DNA from: Xiphydria camelus
Taxonomy: Eukaryota > Arthropoda > Insecta > Hymenoptera > Xiphydriidae
DNA length: 64,000 nucleotides
Reading direction: 5' to 3'
Assembly (NCBI GenBank): GCA_963678675.1
Contig: OY783200.1
Coordinates: forward strand, 21,838,190 to 21,902,189
The position numbers were made by a program, and so were the translations under genes. Below the pieces are notes generated by a model. The model did no database searches. It was given only the letters and a program-made list of their open reading frames with translations, and was not told where the DNA came from. This document shows positions 1 to 10,900 of this stretch, piece after piece. How positions within the stretch are numbered: the stretch's first letter is position 1; each line of letters starts with the position of its first letter.

Positions 1-356
1 TTCGAAATCGCACTAAGAGGAAAATGCCCGAACAAATAGAGTTATTCGCTGAATTCTAAATGCGTTTCTCTCTACGACATCGTGACGTCATCGAAACGCC
101 AGAGAGACGCACTTATACGTGTGCCGAGCTGCGAGCGCGAGAGAGATAGGCTTACAGAGCGCGACGACGTACAGCTACATTTTGAAACGTCGTTTTCCAG
201 CTCAGACGGGGCTGAAAATGAAAAATTAAAAAACACGGAGTAGACAATTTTGTCCATATTTTTTCTGGGATAAAAAAATTGCTCGAAAACCGAATCGCGC
301 CGTAACACCCACCTCAAATCTGTTCGTCCGTTTATTCATCCGACGTCGCATCGCAG

Positions 357-3300
357 GATCCCGACGTAACGGACCACCCGATGCCGAACTACGACATCCT
401 GCCGGTGTGCGAGCGCGAAATAACCATAATGAGGCCGGACCCCGAAACCGAGTGCATCAACGTGCAGAGTAACGTGAGTCAGCCCCGCGCGAGGCAGCCC
501 CTCTACTCTTGCGACCAGAGTCACGCTAACCCGATGCGAACCTCAAAATACTAACGCACACACACACTCCGTGAAGCGCGCGAGGCGAGAACGGAGGAAG
601 ACCAACTAAACGGAATCGCGTGGGCGCTATAACGATCTATATTTTGATGTTCGCTAGGTCTAGGACGCGCGCGCGGCGAGGGGCTCCGAGGGCAGGGGGT
701 TGCGCGAGGGAGTTCTCAGGTTTTGCATGATTTCTGCACAGCTGGACGGATGTGGTTACATGCAACCGAGGGCGAATTTTCGGCCCGTATCCTATCGTAT
801 AGGGCCGGCTCCCGGCATCGTGTACGCCTCTTTGAAGCACTGCGACGATTGCGAGAACGACGAGACCGTGCGGGAGACCGCGTTGACGGAGCCGAAGGAG
901 CTTCGGCGGGAAGCTCCGGGCGATAACGGCGACGACGACGGCGGCGGTGAGGATGACGGCGGCGGTTGCGACGGCGACGGCGACAGGGTAAGGGCGAATC
1001 GTTCAGAGATGAGTGGTGTGGTACTATTCCGTGATCGGGGCTTCGATTTCTCTGCTGAACAAATATCAGAGATTCTTATAGAGAGTTTGTAAAAATTACA
1101 TAGAATCTCCGCGCATGGGAATTGGATGCGCTTCAGACACAGCAATTCCAGATATCCACTGTGATGCAAATCTGAGAGGGATGAATATGAATGTATTGAG
1201 TTCTGTGTGTATCTGCAACACAAATAAAATCTTGCGACGTTCTAGTAGTAATTACGAATACAGGTACAGGTCTTTGTTTTCTTTATGGAACTTTATTTAT
1301 TCTTGCAGATACACATAAAATTCAGTAAATTTCAAACTAAAATCCAATGAATTTTGCTGTACGTCTTTCTCAAACTTTCCCAGTTTATATCTGGAACTTG
1401 TTATGTCAAAAACACATCAGATTCCCACGTGAATTTTCTACGGGAATCTATGGCGGCGGGTAGGTATGAGTGGCGATAGGAAAGCTACCTGCCCTATTGA
1501 AAAAAATATGATAGATTCTCATGGAAAATTTGTAGAAACCCCATAGAATCCCCACGGGAATTTTATATGCTTTTAACACACAGTAAATCCGGGTGCCTAT
1601 CTAAAAAAAATCTGAGAGGGATGAATAGGAATGTATTGGATTCTGTGTAATATTTGTAGAAACAAAAAAAATCTTGTGAGGTTCTATTAGTAATTGCAAA
1701 TAAAACGGCATGTACAGATCTTTGTTATCTTTATAGGATTTTACCGGTTTTTGCGGTTGCATATAAAATTCGGTAAATTCCTATTTATTGTCTCATCCCT
1801 GATGGAAAAATTTCTTTAACAAATTTCTGAAAAACTGACTTTTTCTGAATTTTCCTAGATTGGAGCAATTCCAGACATTATCTCAAGGATGTATCAGAGT
1901 TTGTCAGAGGAAGTCAGAGAAATATTCAAAAATATCGATTTTTCTTTCAAGCGCGAAAACTTTTCTGAAAAATTCTAATAAAAACTTAGAAATACCTGCA
2001 AAAATCAGTATGTCTGCAAAATTTCTGAAAATTTCTGTAATCTTGCAAAAATTATAAATTTTCAAAAAATTTCAGTTGATCAAAAATTTGTTGGAATTTT
2101 GTCAGATATTTGCCTGAGTTTATCCGAATTTTTTAGACAAATTTTTATGCATTAAAGAAAAATGGATATTTTTTATTTGAAAATGTGTCTGAAAACGTTC
2201 CAATTACTACAGAAAGTCAACAATGAGTCAAAATATCTCAGTTTTTCAGAAATTTGTTAGAGAATTTATTTCCATTAGAGAGCTACGCATAGAATCCAAT
2301 GAACTCCTATTCGTCCTTCTCAAACTTTTTTAATGAATATCTGGAGAATTGCCGTGTCTGAAGTACATCAAATTCCCATAGAAACTGTCCTTGAACGGAG
2401 CTCTCAACGCGGTTCTCGCTCTTTCTCAGGGGCGCGTCTCGACGCGAGAAGAGCGAAACGACGAGCGGCCGACGACGGACGCGGGGACAAATAATTACGG
2501 CAACGTCAACGTCAGCGTCAACGTCAACGTCAACGTCAACGGCAATGGCGACAACACCGCTGCGAACTCCAGGATCAAGCGGAACCGCAACGGCGAGAGC
2601 ACCACGACCACGGACACCAATTCGGATTCCCTGGTGGTACCCTCGTCCAATTCACCGCCGGACACGTCGGTGTCCTCGCCGAACACGCGAACATCGTCGC
2701 CGAGTCACGCGATACCGAACGCCAATGTAAATAACATTAATGGAGTTTTGCGAAAGAGTGCGTTGAAGGCGGCTCTCAGTTTAGACCCCAGCACTCTGTG
2801 TCGAGGAACCATCCCTTACGAAAAGATCGCATTCTCACCGCCACCTCCGCGTTTGAGCAATCCTGGTAGCATGGAGTTGAGAAAGGTGAACAATATTTCA
2901 TATCACACGAGTGTCGATTTTAATCCGGGAGGTAAGAGCGGTTTCTCCGCTCGTTCGAACGCGCGCGACGCGACGCGCGCCATCCCTGTTGAAAGAAACC
3001 CATAGATCCTCATGAGAAAATCCCGTAGGAATATCCCATGCAATTCCTTATGCCCGAGAAAAAATGGTCACACATACGTGATCATATAGTATAATTGGAT
3101 ATAATCTGATCTGAAATTTGTCTTTGTGTGTATGATCAGATATGATTATGATATTATGATAAATATTTGGTTCTGAATAAAGTTGAACATTTTCTGGATC
3201 TCTGATATTAAATCTTATCTGGGCATATACAATTTTTGGATTTGATTATATTCAATTACATATAATCGTACATGATTATATATATGTTTTCCTGAATGGA

Positions 3301-6300
3301 AGCACGATGTGTGTATTTGAAACAGCAATTCCAGATACACGCCCACTAAAATCTGAGAAGGATTGATCGGAATTTATTGGATTCTATGCGCATGTGTAAA
3401 AACGAGTTGAATCCCATAAAGATGAACGCGTCGTTCTATCGATAATAACCAGTTGGAAGATATAAATGCAATTCTATTGGTAATTACGAAAATAGAACGG
3501 CATTCATTTTTATCGGATCTTATTTGTGTTTCAACATATTCGTATATAATCCCATAAATTTTCCGATTCACCCTTCTCGGATTTTAAAGGGTGGGTATTT
3601 ACACTGAGAAAACAGTTTACTTATAGTTGGCATATACGTATACTTGATTATGGCGAAATAAATATTTCTTTGGGCCAAGTAAATATTCACTAGCTATTGC
3701 TTTATTTTTGTTTGAATGAAAGAGACACTTCAATAATTAATATAGGCATCCTATAATTTTTTAGCTCCCACTTGAAAAAAATTCCCATTCGATACAATCT
3801 TTTAGATAAAAGTTTCTTGAATTTAAAAATTAAACAATTTCCGTCTAAAAGATTGAATCGTATCCCGCTTCGTTTAGAAGATGATCGATTTTTATAATCG
3901 ATCGATAATAGTTGTTTGGTTTAAGAGACTAACCAACTTTTGTATTACAGCTTTTATATCGTATTTCGCTTCGCTCAAAAATTTGTTTTCAGCAGCGAAA
4001 TTTGGAGGACTGGTTTACCACCTGAAAAATAAAAGTTGAATTAATCCCATAAAGAAAGGTTTCGTATTTTTCGATAAACTTTAAATCTACGAAGTCTTTT
4101 TAAGTCGACAGCTGATTTTCAGAATGGGAATTACAAAATTACAGAGCGCTTAATACTTTTGGCCAAGGCTGCATATTTACTTGGTGCCCAACGAAATATT
4201 TCTTTCGCCCTAATCAAAAAAGTATACATTTATCAACTATACAAGTAAACTCTTCCCAGTGGGGTGAAATGGTAAGTCGACTTGACGTTCAAGTGACGTC
4301 CGTTTGACGTCCCCTAATATCAAAGTGACATAATTTGGACGTCATCCCCGACTCGTAATTTCTCCTTGGGTTTTCTCAGTGCGGAATTGCTATTTCAAAC
4401 ACACGTCACACATTTCCATAATGAGTCGTACGGGATTTCCGAAGGATTTCATACGGATCCACAGGTTTCTTACCACAGAGAGATCCGTCGTGAGCTTTTC
4501 CTCTCGCGCTCATCCACCTCTCGTTTGCCTCTCTTTCAAGGGATCTCTCGGGCACGAGTTGCCGAGGGAGGAGGAGTGCTCCTGCTGAGGGTCGTACGAC
4601 GGCGGCTGACGTTGCCCCGGCGGCAACGGCGAGGCCGCCGGATCGCCGACCGCTGAACGCGATCGCCCCCGGTCTCGCCGTCATTCCCGACAATCCCCGG
4701 AGGAGACGCTCCTGTAAAGCGCATCGCCGTCGTCGCCACCGCCGCCGTCGATCTCGGAGAGAAGGCGCGGCGCGCTCGCGCGGCTCCAAATTATCGCGAG
4801 CGTCGCTGCACGAGGAATTTCACTCTCTACCGCTATACGAGTATACGCGCGATTATATATGTATGTGTACACACTCGCATCTAGACGTAGGTGTCTACGT
4901 AGATCCATTGACGCGTCGCATTCGACGCGTGCTCATGGAGATTTTTGCGGATCGCCGAGGGGAAGACGACAACATTTCCGCCGGATTCCAATCCGGCTGC
5001 TATAACGCGAAACGATCGCAAGCGTGGCTGCGGATACATCTATAGGTATGATATTACGCTGTATGTTATTTCGTTGTTTCTAGAGAATATTGCGCGCGTG
5101 TATAGAGTATATATATATATACGGGCAAACGGGTAAAGAGTCGCTTTCGTTCGATAGCATTCGCATCCGACTCGCGTCGAGATATACTTACATTCGATCG
5201 CCGCGAGTTAACCGCGGAGAAGAAATCGAATTCGTCAAAGTCTATCCAGGAAAGAGCGTCCGAATTGATCGTACGAGGACCGCCATCATCGTGTGTAGTC
5301 CCTGCTGAGAAGATCACATAGATTCTCGTAGACGATTTCTATGGGCATCTGATGTGCAATTCCAGATATCCACTGGAAAAGATTGAAAAGAACGAATAGG
5401 AAATCACTGGGTTCTATGTGAATCTGAGATGATAAATAGGGATTTGTGCCGAATTTTATATGTAATCGCAAAAATAAATGAGATCTCATAAAGATAATAA
5501 AAACAAGTACAAGCTGTTCTATTTGTAATTACCGATAGAATCGTAAAAGATTTTATTTATTTTTACAGATACACATAAAATCCAATACATTTCCTGTGAA
5601 AAGTTTCCGATACAGGAAATGATAGAACATAGCAAAACTGATTCAAAAATACCATAGAGCGCGAAATTAATCATTTCTTGTAATTTTCACACCTAAATGC
5701 CATAGAAACTTATACAGATCTTAAGACGATCTTATTGGTTTTTATGATATTCAATGAGAAAGTTATAAAAACTATCGAACTTCTCACTCTACGGTATTTT
5801 TGAATTTTTTCTATCATTTTCTGTCGGATATTTTTAGAAGGGTTTTCATTCCATCTTGCTCATCAGGAAAAAAAATGTTTAAGTACTATATATAAAATCA
5901 TATATGATCGTATATAATTGGATATAATCAAATTCGAAATTTTGGCTCTCTTGCGTTTCGATGACTTTACAACACTCTAAAGAGAAACGCGCTCATGACT
6001 CAGCAAATAACTATTTTTCCGGACATTTTCGCCAAGAAGGAAACTTGAACCTTTATTATCTCATTATTTATGAACTCTTGGCCTGCATCGATATAATAGA
6101 CCTTATTGTAGATAAAAAGAAATTCAAAAAAGTATTGCACAAATGAGCCAAAAGCTCATAGACAATGAGATAATAGTGATTCGAATTTTTTTTTTCTGAC
6201 GAATAAGTTTAGTCTCATATGATATAATCATGAATAATCATACATGCATGTATGATCAGATATGACTGTATGTATATATTTATATCTAAATAAAGTCAAA

Positions 6301-7141
6301 AATGTTGGGTTTGATTATATCTAATCTTATCTGATCATATATGATTACATATAATTCTTCATAGTATAATCAGATACAGACAAATTTCGAATCTAATTAT
6401 ATTCAATTATACATGATCGTATAATCACATGATATGTATGATCATTTATACTATGTATATAAAGATTTTTTCCTGGGCAGGTTTTTAAACTAGTGGATAT
6501 CTGGAATTGCTGTGTCTGTGAAGCAGGTCAAATTCCAATAAGATTCCTATGAAACTTTTACGACTTTTCCGTGAGAATCTATGATGTTTCATCAATAGGG
6601 GCGAGTACCCATCCTAGCTCGTATCACGTGCCAAACCAGCGCGAAACTCGATTCGTCGACTTTGTCGCGCGCGGTGACTATTGTACATACGCATACGTAA
6701 AACTCAAAGGAGAGCGCGCGCGTATCGCGATTTTTGATCGGAAGGGAAAATACGCAGCGGGGTTCCACCACGACTATCTCGTTACTTATGAACATGCTTT
6801 TCCCTTAAACCGGGATACGATTCGAGAAAGTGTCGTACCAACGCGGTCGAAAAGTTGTCTGCAGTTTAACGAGGTGACGGCGCACAGTCGGGAAACCGAG
6901 CCTTTGCCACATTTCGAGGAATGGATCGCTCCGAAAGCCGCGTCGTTTCTTCCTCGCCGATCGAAAGGGCCAGCCGCGGATCGCGGAGCCCGAGTATCCG
7001 TACGATGCCATTTCATTTTACGGGATCACGCCGAATTGTATCGATAGTGTGCCAAAGAAGCGTGTCAAATTTTTCGAGAGACCCGCGTTCGTACGCCACG
7101 CGTACGTCCGTGGCGTCGCGCACGAATACCCCAACAGTTAA
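357..7141 (+). CDS. Unidentified gene, last four exons; possible receptor cytoplasmic tail
   Basis: Not recognised. Four exons join without frame breaks: 357-473, 742-987, 2430-2931 and 6888-7141 (TAA at 7139-7141). They give 372 residues of a C-terminus whose 5' part is left of the window. Phases are 0/0, 0/0, 0/1 and 1/stop. Acceptors end in gcag, acag, tcag and acag; donors are gtgagt, gtaagg and gtaaga. The product has an acidic Gly/Asp stretch, an Asn/Val repeat (NVNVNVN), a Ser/Thr/Pro region and a basic C-terminus. It has several tyrosine motifs (NYDIL, GYMQP, IVYASL, PYEKI, EYPYDAI). No membrane segment or catalytic domain is visible here. Such a tail suits the intracellular part of a transmembrane receptor, but that is inference. 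The large third intron carries repeats. The last exon's acceptor has a weak pyrimidine tract and is the least certain boundary. Confidence 0.62.
817..834 (+). other. ITIM-like tyrosine motif in the unidentified gene
   Basis: The exon 742-987 encodes IVYASL, which fits the immunoreceptor tyrosine-based inhibitory pattern I/V/L/S-x-Y-x-x-L/V/I. Upstream exon 357-473 encodes NYDIL, another possible SH2-docking tyrosine. The pattern is short and can occur by chance. Several tyrosine motifs in one disordered tail are what supports a signalling role. Confidence 0.4.
1041..2392. repeat. Two family 1 inverted-repeat elements with internal AT-rich insertion
   Basis: Within intron 988-2429. One copy spans about 1041-1456. 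A second starts near 1492 (CCCTATTGAAAA) and resumes at about 2275-2392. About 1800-2270 is AT-rich DNA with short degenerate repeats. Family landmarks are the blocks GACACAGCAATTCCAGATA and GGATTCTATGTG with their inverted counterparts GGAATTGCTGTGTC and CATAGAATCC. Confidence 0.65.
2987..3600. repeat. Family 1 element interrupted by a family 3 element
   Basis: Family 1 sequence at about 2987-3052 and 3298-3600 flanks an AT-rich family 3 element (3053-3297) whose ends read agaaaaaatg and its inverse and whose body repeats GATTATAT/ATATAATC. The order shows family 3 inserted later. Confidence 0.6.
3765..4250. repeat. Family 6 repeat copy
   Basis: Shares blocks such as GTTGTTTGGTTTAAGAGACT and TTTTTCGATAAACT with 46680-47340, and a shorter piece with 31010-31110. 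No ORF of note. Unit borders are not defined. Confidence 0.5.
4360..5304. other. Intron sequence with a family 1 end fragment, otherwise mostly unique
   Basis: About 4375-4480 resembles one end of the family 1 group (GGAATTGC next to TTTCAAACACAC). The rest, up to 5304, is GC-rich then mixed and shows no clear exon or repeat. Confidence 0.35.
5305..6600. repeat. Family 1 element carrying at least three nested insertions
   Basis: Family 1 sequence at 5305-5600 resumes near 6480-6600. Between lie a palindromic element at about 5612-5835 (ends share ATGATAGAA / TTCTATCAT), a family 3 element (about 5868-6478), and inside that a family 2 element (about 6025-6217). The nested order gives family 1 as the oldest. 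Confidence 0.6.
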
Positions 7142-7332
7142 CTGGTCAGTCAGATTTTCTACAGGACGACGACCCGTCGCTGTCCGATATCGATGTTACA
7201 CGGTCGTTTGTTACATACATTCGCGGTTATACCGAATGTTCGAACGCGCGTGAAAATGAGTCTTTTTTTATTTTTATTATATCCAAATGTTTTACGAAGG
7301 TAGCGTACGAGTACTGCATGTATATCGACAAG

Positions 7333-7338
7333 AATAAA
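7333..7338 (+). terminator. Candidate polyadenylation signal (AATAAA) of the unidentified gene
   Basis: A canonical AATAAA lies about 190 nt after the stop codon at 7139-7141. No coding sequence lies between them. Confidence 0.5.
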
Positions 7339-7913
7339 GACGTGTACACGAATCGATGTGTATTACTCTCGGTGTGTGTCGACCCCAGATGGCACGAGTA
7401 ATCGGAGAAGAGTTAGAAAACAACTCATTTTTGGCAGGTTTCTCAAAGAAATTCGTTCCTTCGACCCGTAAAGAGTTGGCAGAAAATTATATCTTAGAAT
7501 GCAGAAAGATTATGATATAAGAATATTAAATTTTGTAGATTACTTACGGATGCTTCAAAAGAGTTCGTTTCTTCTGTTCATAAAGAGCTTTAAAGAGCCC
7601 GGGAACCCTTTCAGAATTCTCGGTTCTGTCTGGGATACGTATACCCGACGATAATAATTAGTCGGAAAAACGGGTCAGCGAACACACGTGTCTTCCGAGT
7701 TATTTGGTGCACCACGCGGCTAATAATATAATATATGTATACGTGTAGGTACGTGTGTATCCGTCGAGCGGCCTGTTCTCAAGTTGGATGGCAACTTTGC
7801 CCGTTGCACACAATTCGAGTCTAGTTTCGCGCGAGTCGGGATATGTCGGTGCCGCGCTCGGCGTAATACAACGTACGGCGTGTGCGGTGCAGTTTTTTTT
7901 TTCGAAGGTGAAG
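7339..7913 (+). promoter_or_regulatory. Intergenic stretch upstream of the first calpain exon
   Basis: This stretch separates the unidentified gene from the most 5' calpain start. It contains an AT-rich TATA-like run at about 7722-7735 and GC-richer sequence up to the ATG at 7914, so it is a plausible promoter and 5' UTR for the longest calpain isoform. No clear initiator was seen. Confidence 0.3.
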
Positions 7914-7993
7914 ATGCCAAATTATGCTTACCTGTATACCAAAGTCGTATCCGACGACGACGGTAACGTTCGGACGTCCAAGTTCCTCAAAGG
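7914..7993 (+). CDS. CalpA: Calpain alternative first exon A1
   Basis: The ATG at 7914 opens 26 codons beginning [10 protein letters not shown] and ends two bases into a codon before a gtaagg donor. That phase fits exon 8877-9009, which needs one base to complete a codon. Together they give 71 codons ending in phase 0, which fits core exon 21546. Codon fit and strong donor support it; the join is inferred. Confidence 0.55.
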
Positions 7994-10900
7994 GTAAGGT
8001 GGAAGCTGTGCGAAGTCGGAATTGCGCACCCATACGACACACTGCGTATAATATACGTGAATTTCACGCAGATACAGCTATATTATGTATGCGCAAAATA
8101 CACGCATTTTGCACTTATCATATACCGCTACACTTGCTCGCTAGGAAATAAACTTCAATCACTATTATCTCATTGCCTACGAGCTTTTGGCTGATATTTG
8201 TATGATACTTTTTTGAAGATTACGTTTCGGTCTACAATAAGGTCGTACATCGATATAGTCCAAAAATGGATAAATAATGAGATAATAGCGATGGAAGTTT
8301 CATTCCCGGTGAATAAGTTTAGCCTGATATTCCGGGAAAAGATGTTTATATAATATGTAATGATATATGATGATATACGAGTTGGTATAATTGGATATAA
8401 TCACAGATCCGAAATTTGCCTCTATCTGATTATACACGAAGAACTACATATAATCATGTATGATCAAACTAAGATTAGATATAATCAAATCCAAAATTTT
8501 CGACTTTGTTGAGATCTAAATATATATAATATATATCTCATCATATATGTGATTATTTATAATTCTTCATATACAATCAGATAAAAACAAATTTCGGATC
8601 TGATTATATCCAATTATACGTGATTGTACCTTAAATATTTTTTTCTCTCGAGATGGTATATTTTTTTCTCAACACTTACAGAACATCAAAAAAGTATGTT
8701 ATACGCGTACAAGGTATATATATTTCACGTAGACAAATAATAAGCGTATTATTAGCCGCTCATTTAGCTCTATTTTCTACATTAATTTTACGAATAATCA
8801 CGTATATCATATTATGTAAGTGTGTCGTGTGGGTAGAGATCGAATCCCGCCGAATCTTGGATCGTCCTTCTCACAGGAATCCGTCGCTGTTGGGATTACC
8901 ACGGGACGTCTGGGAGACGCTGGGTAGATATAAGCTTCTCTCAAGGCTTCTCAGCGGCGGGCTTTCCGGATCCGGAGACGTTCATCATCCCGCCAACGTG
9001 GTGTTCCAGGTTAAATCGAATTCTGCTATATCCAGCCTGTGTACAAAAATAGACGTGTAGAGGACCCCTATTGAAAAGATCCCATAGATTCCCATAGACA
9101 ATTTCCGATGTGCTTCCGACACAGCAAAATTCCCGATATCTACGAGAAAAGTTTGAAGAGGACGAATAGGAATTCATTGGATTCTCTACATGCGTATATC
9201 TGAGATGATAAATAGGGATTACCGAATTTTTTACATGTATCCGTAAAAGCAAGTTGAATCCCATAAAGATAACAAAGACCTGGACACACCGTTCTATTTG
9301 TAATTACTGATATAGAGCCTTACAAGATTTTATTTGTTTCTACAGATAAGTACACATGAAATCCAATACATTCCCATTTATCTCTCTTGGATTTTTATTA
9401 GAGGATCTCTGGAATTGCTGTGTTTGAAGAACATCAAATTCCCGTGAGAATTCTATGGAGATTTCACCAATTTTTTATGAGAATCTATGAGAATCCATAA
9501 TACTTTTTCAATTTAGGGACGGATGTGGAGGAGACGGATCCGAGGTTGCTCGCGCCTCGCGATCCGTGAATCGCGGAGTTTCGTCCGATCGAGGGGAATT
9601 TTTTGCGCGAGAACGGCTGCCGGCGTTTCACAAGATGAATACCTATCCCGTAGATAGCGGAAAGGGGGATTTATATTTTTAGTCGGACTATTTTGGAAAC
9701 GCTGTTCGCGTTCGCCGGAGATGTTAGTTCTTCGCCTCTCCACCCGCGCGGTGGTCGTTAAACCGAGCTCTCCCGCAACGTGTTACGGCTCACCGAATCG
9801 CCGTTCGTTCGTTCGAGGAAATGACTAATCGCTCAAAGCTTCGCGAAGAAATATAATTATCGTCGGATATTGCGATCGCGGCGGCTCTCCCTTCTTTTAT
9901 CCTGTCTTCCGTCGTCGATATTAGTAGCGATCGCGAGGGCCAACTCGCTCGATGGTTCTCTCGCGCTTTTCCACAATTTATATTTGGCTCGGATGCCTAT
10001 CGACCCGCACGTTATAATTTCCCGTGGAAAAGATTCCATAGATTCCCATAGACAATTTCTATGGGAATCTGATGTGCTTCAGACACAGCGATTCCAGATA
10101 AAACTGAAAAAGTTTGAGAAGGCCTGGGATTCATTGAACGTCATGAGTATTTGAGATAATAAATAAGGATTTATACCGAATGTAAAATTTAGTAAAGCAA
10201 ATAATTACTGATAGAATGTTACAAGATCTAATTTCTTTCTACAGATAAAGTGGAATATCCAGTACATTCCTACTAATCCTTCAGATTTTCATCAGCGATT
10301 ATCCGGAATCGCTGTGTCTGAAGCACGTCATATTCCCATGGGGATTCTACGGGATTTTTTCAAGCCTTCTATGAGAATCTGTGATATTTTTTCAATAGGA
10401 TTTCCTTCGCACGGATTACGTAAACGTACCGCGCGAAGGTCGGGCCACGCCGTCGTTATCGAGTGCTTCTGCACCGCGCGTCACGCGAGCGGTTTATATC
10501 AACGCGAGAGTAAGGAAGTGCTCTCCTCGAATTACATTTCATTGCGAACATTGCACGCCCGAGGTCACCGACGATCGTCGCGCCTCAAAACCGGCCACAT
10601 CACGCAGCTGTCTAGCTGACTAGTACAGAGAAATGTGCGACATCCCTATTGAAAAGATCCCATAGATTCCCATAGACATGTTCCATGGAAATCTGATGTT
10701 CTTCTGACACAGCAACTCCAGATATCCGGTAGAGAAGTTTGAGAAGGACGAATAGGAATGCATTGGATTATTCCCATAAAGATAACGAAGACCTGCACTC
10801 GCTTTTCTATTTGTAATTAGCAATTACTAATAGAACCTTGCACGATTTTATTTGTTTTTGCAGATACACATAGAACCCAATACATTCCCATTCATCCTTT

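Noticed and set aside
6571..7047. 158-codon + strand open frame
   Set aside because: It starts in a family 1 element. The frame that reads RVKFFERPAF and stops at 7141 looks coding and joins the exon at 2931 in phase.
8653..8876. 5' extension of the frame through calpain exon A2, with a hydrophobic helix-like stretch
   Set aside because: The ATG and hydrophobic residues come from AT-rich DNA beside a family 3 element. A good acceptor at 8876 marks the real exon start.
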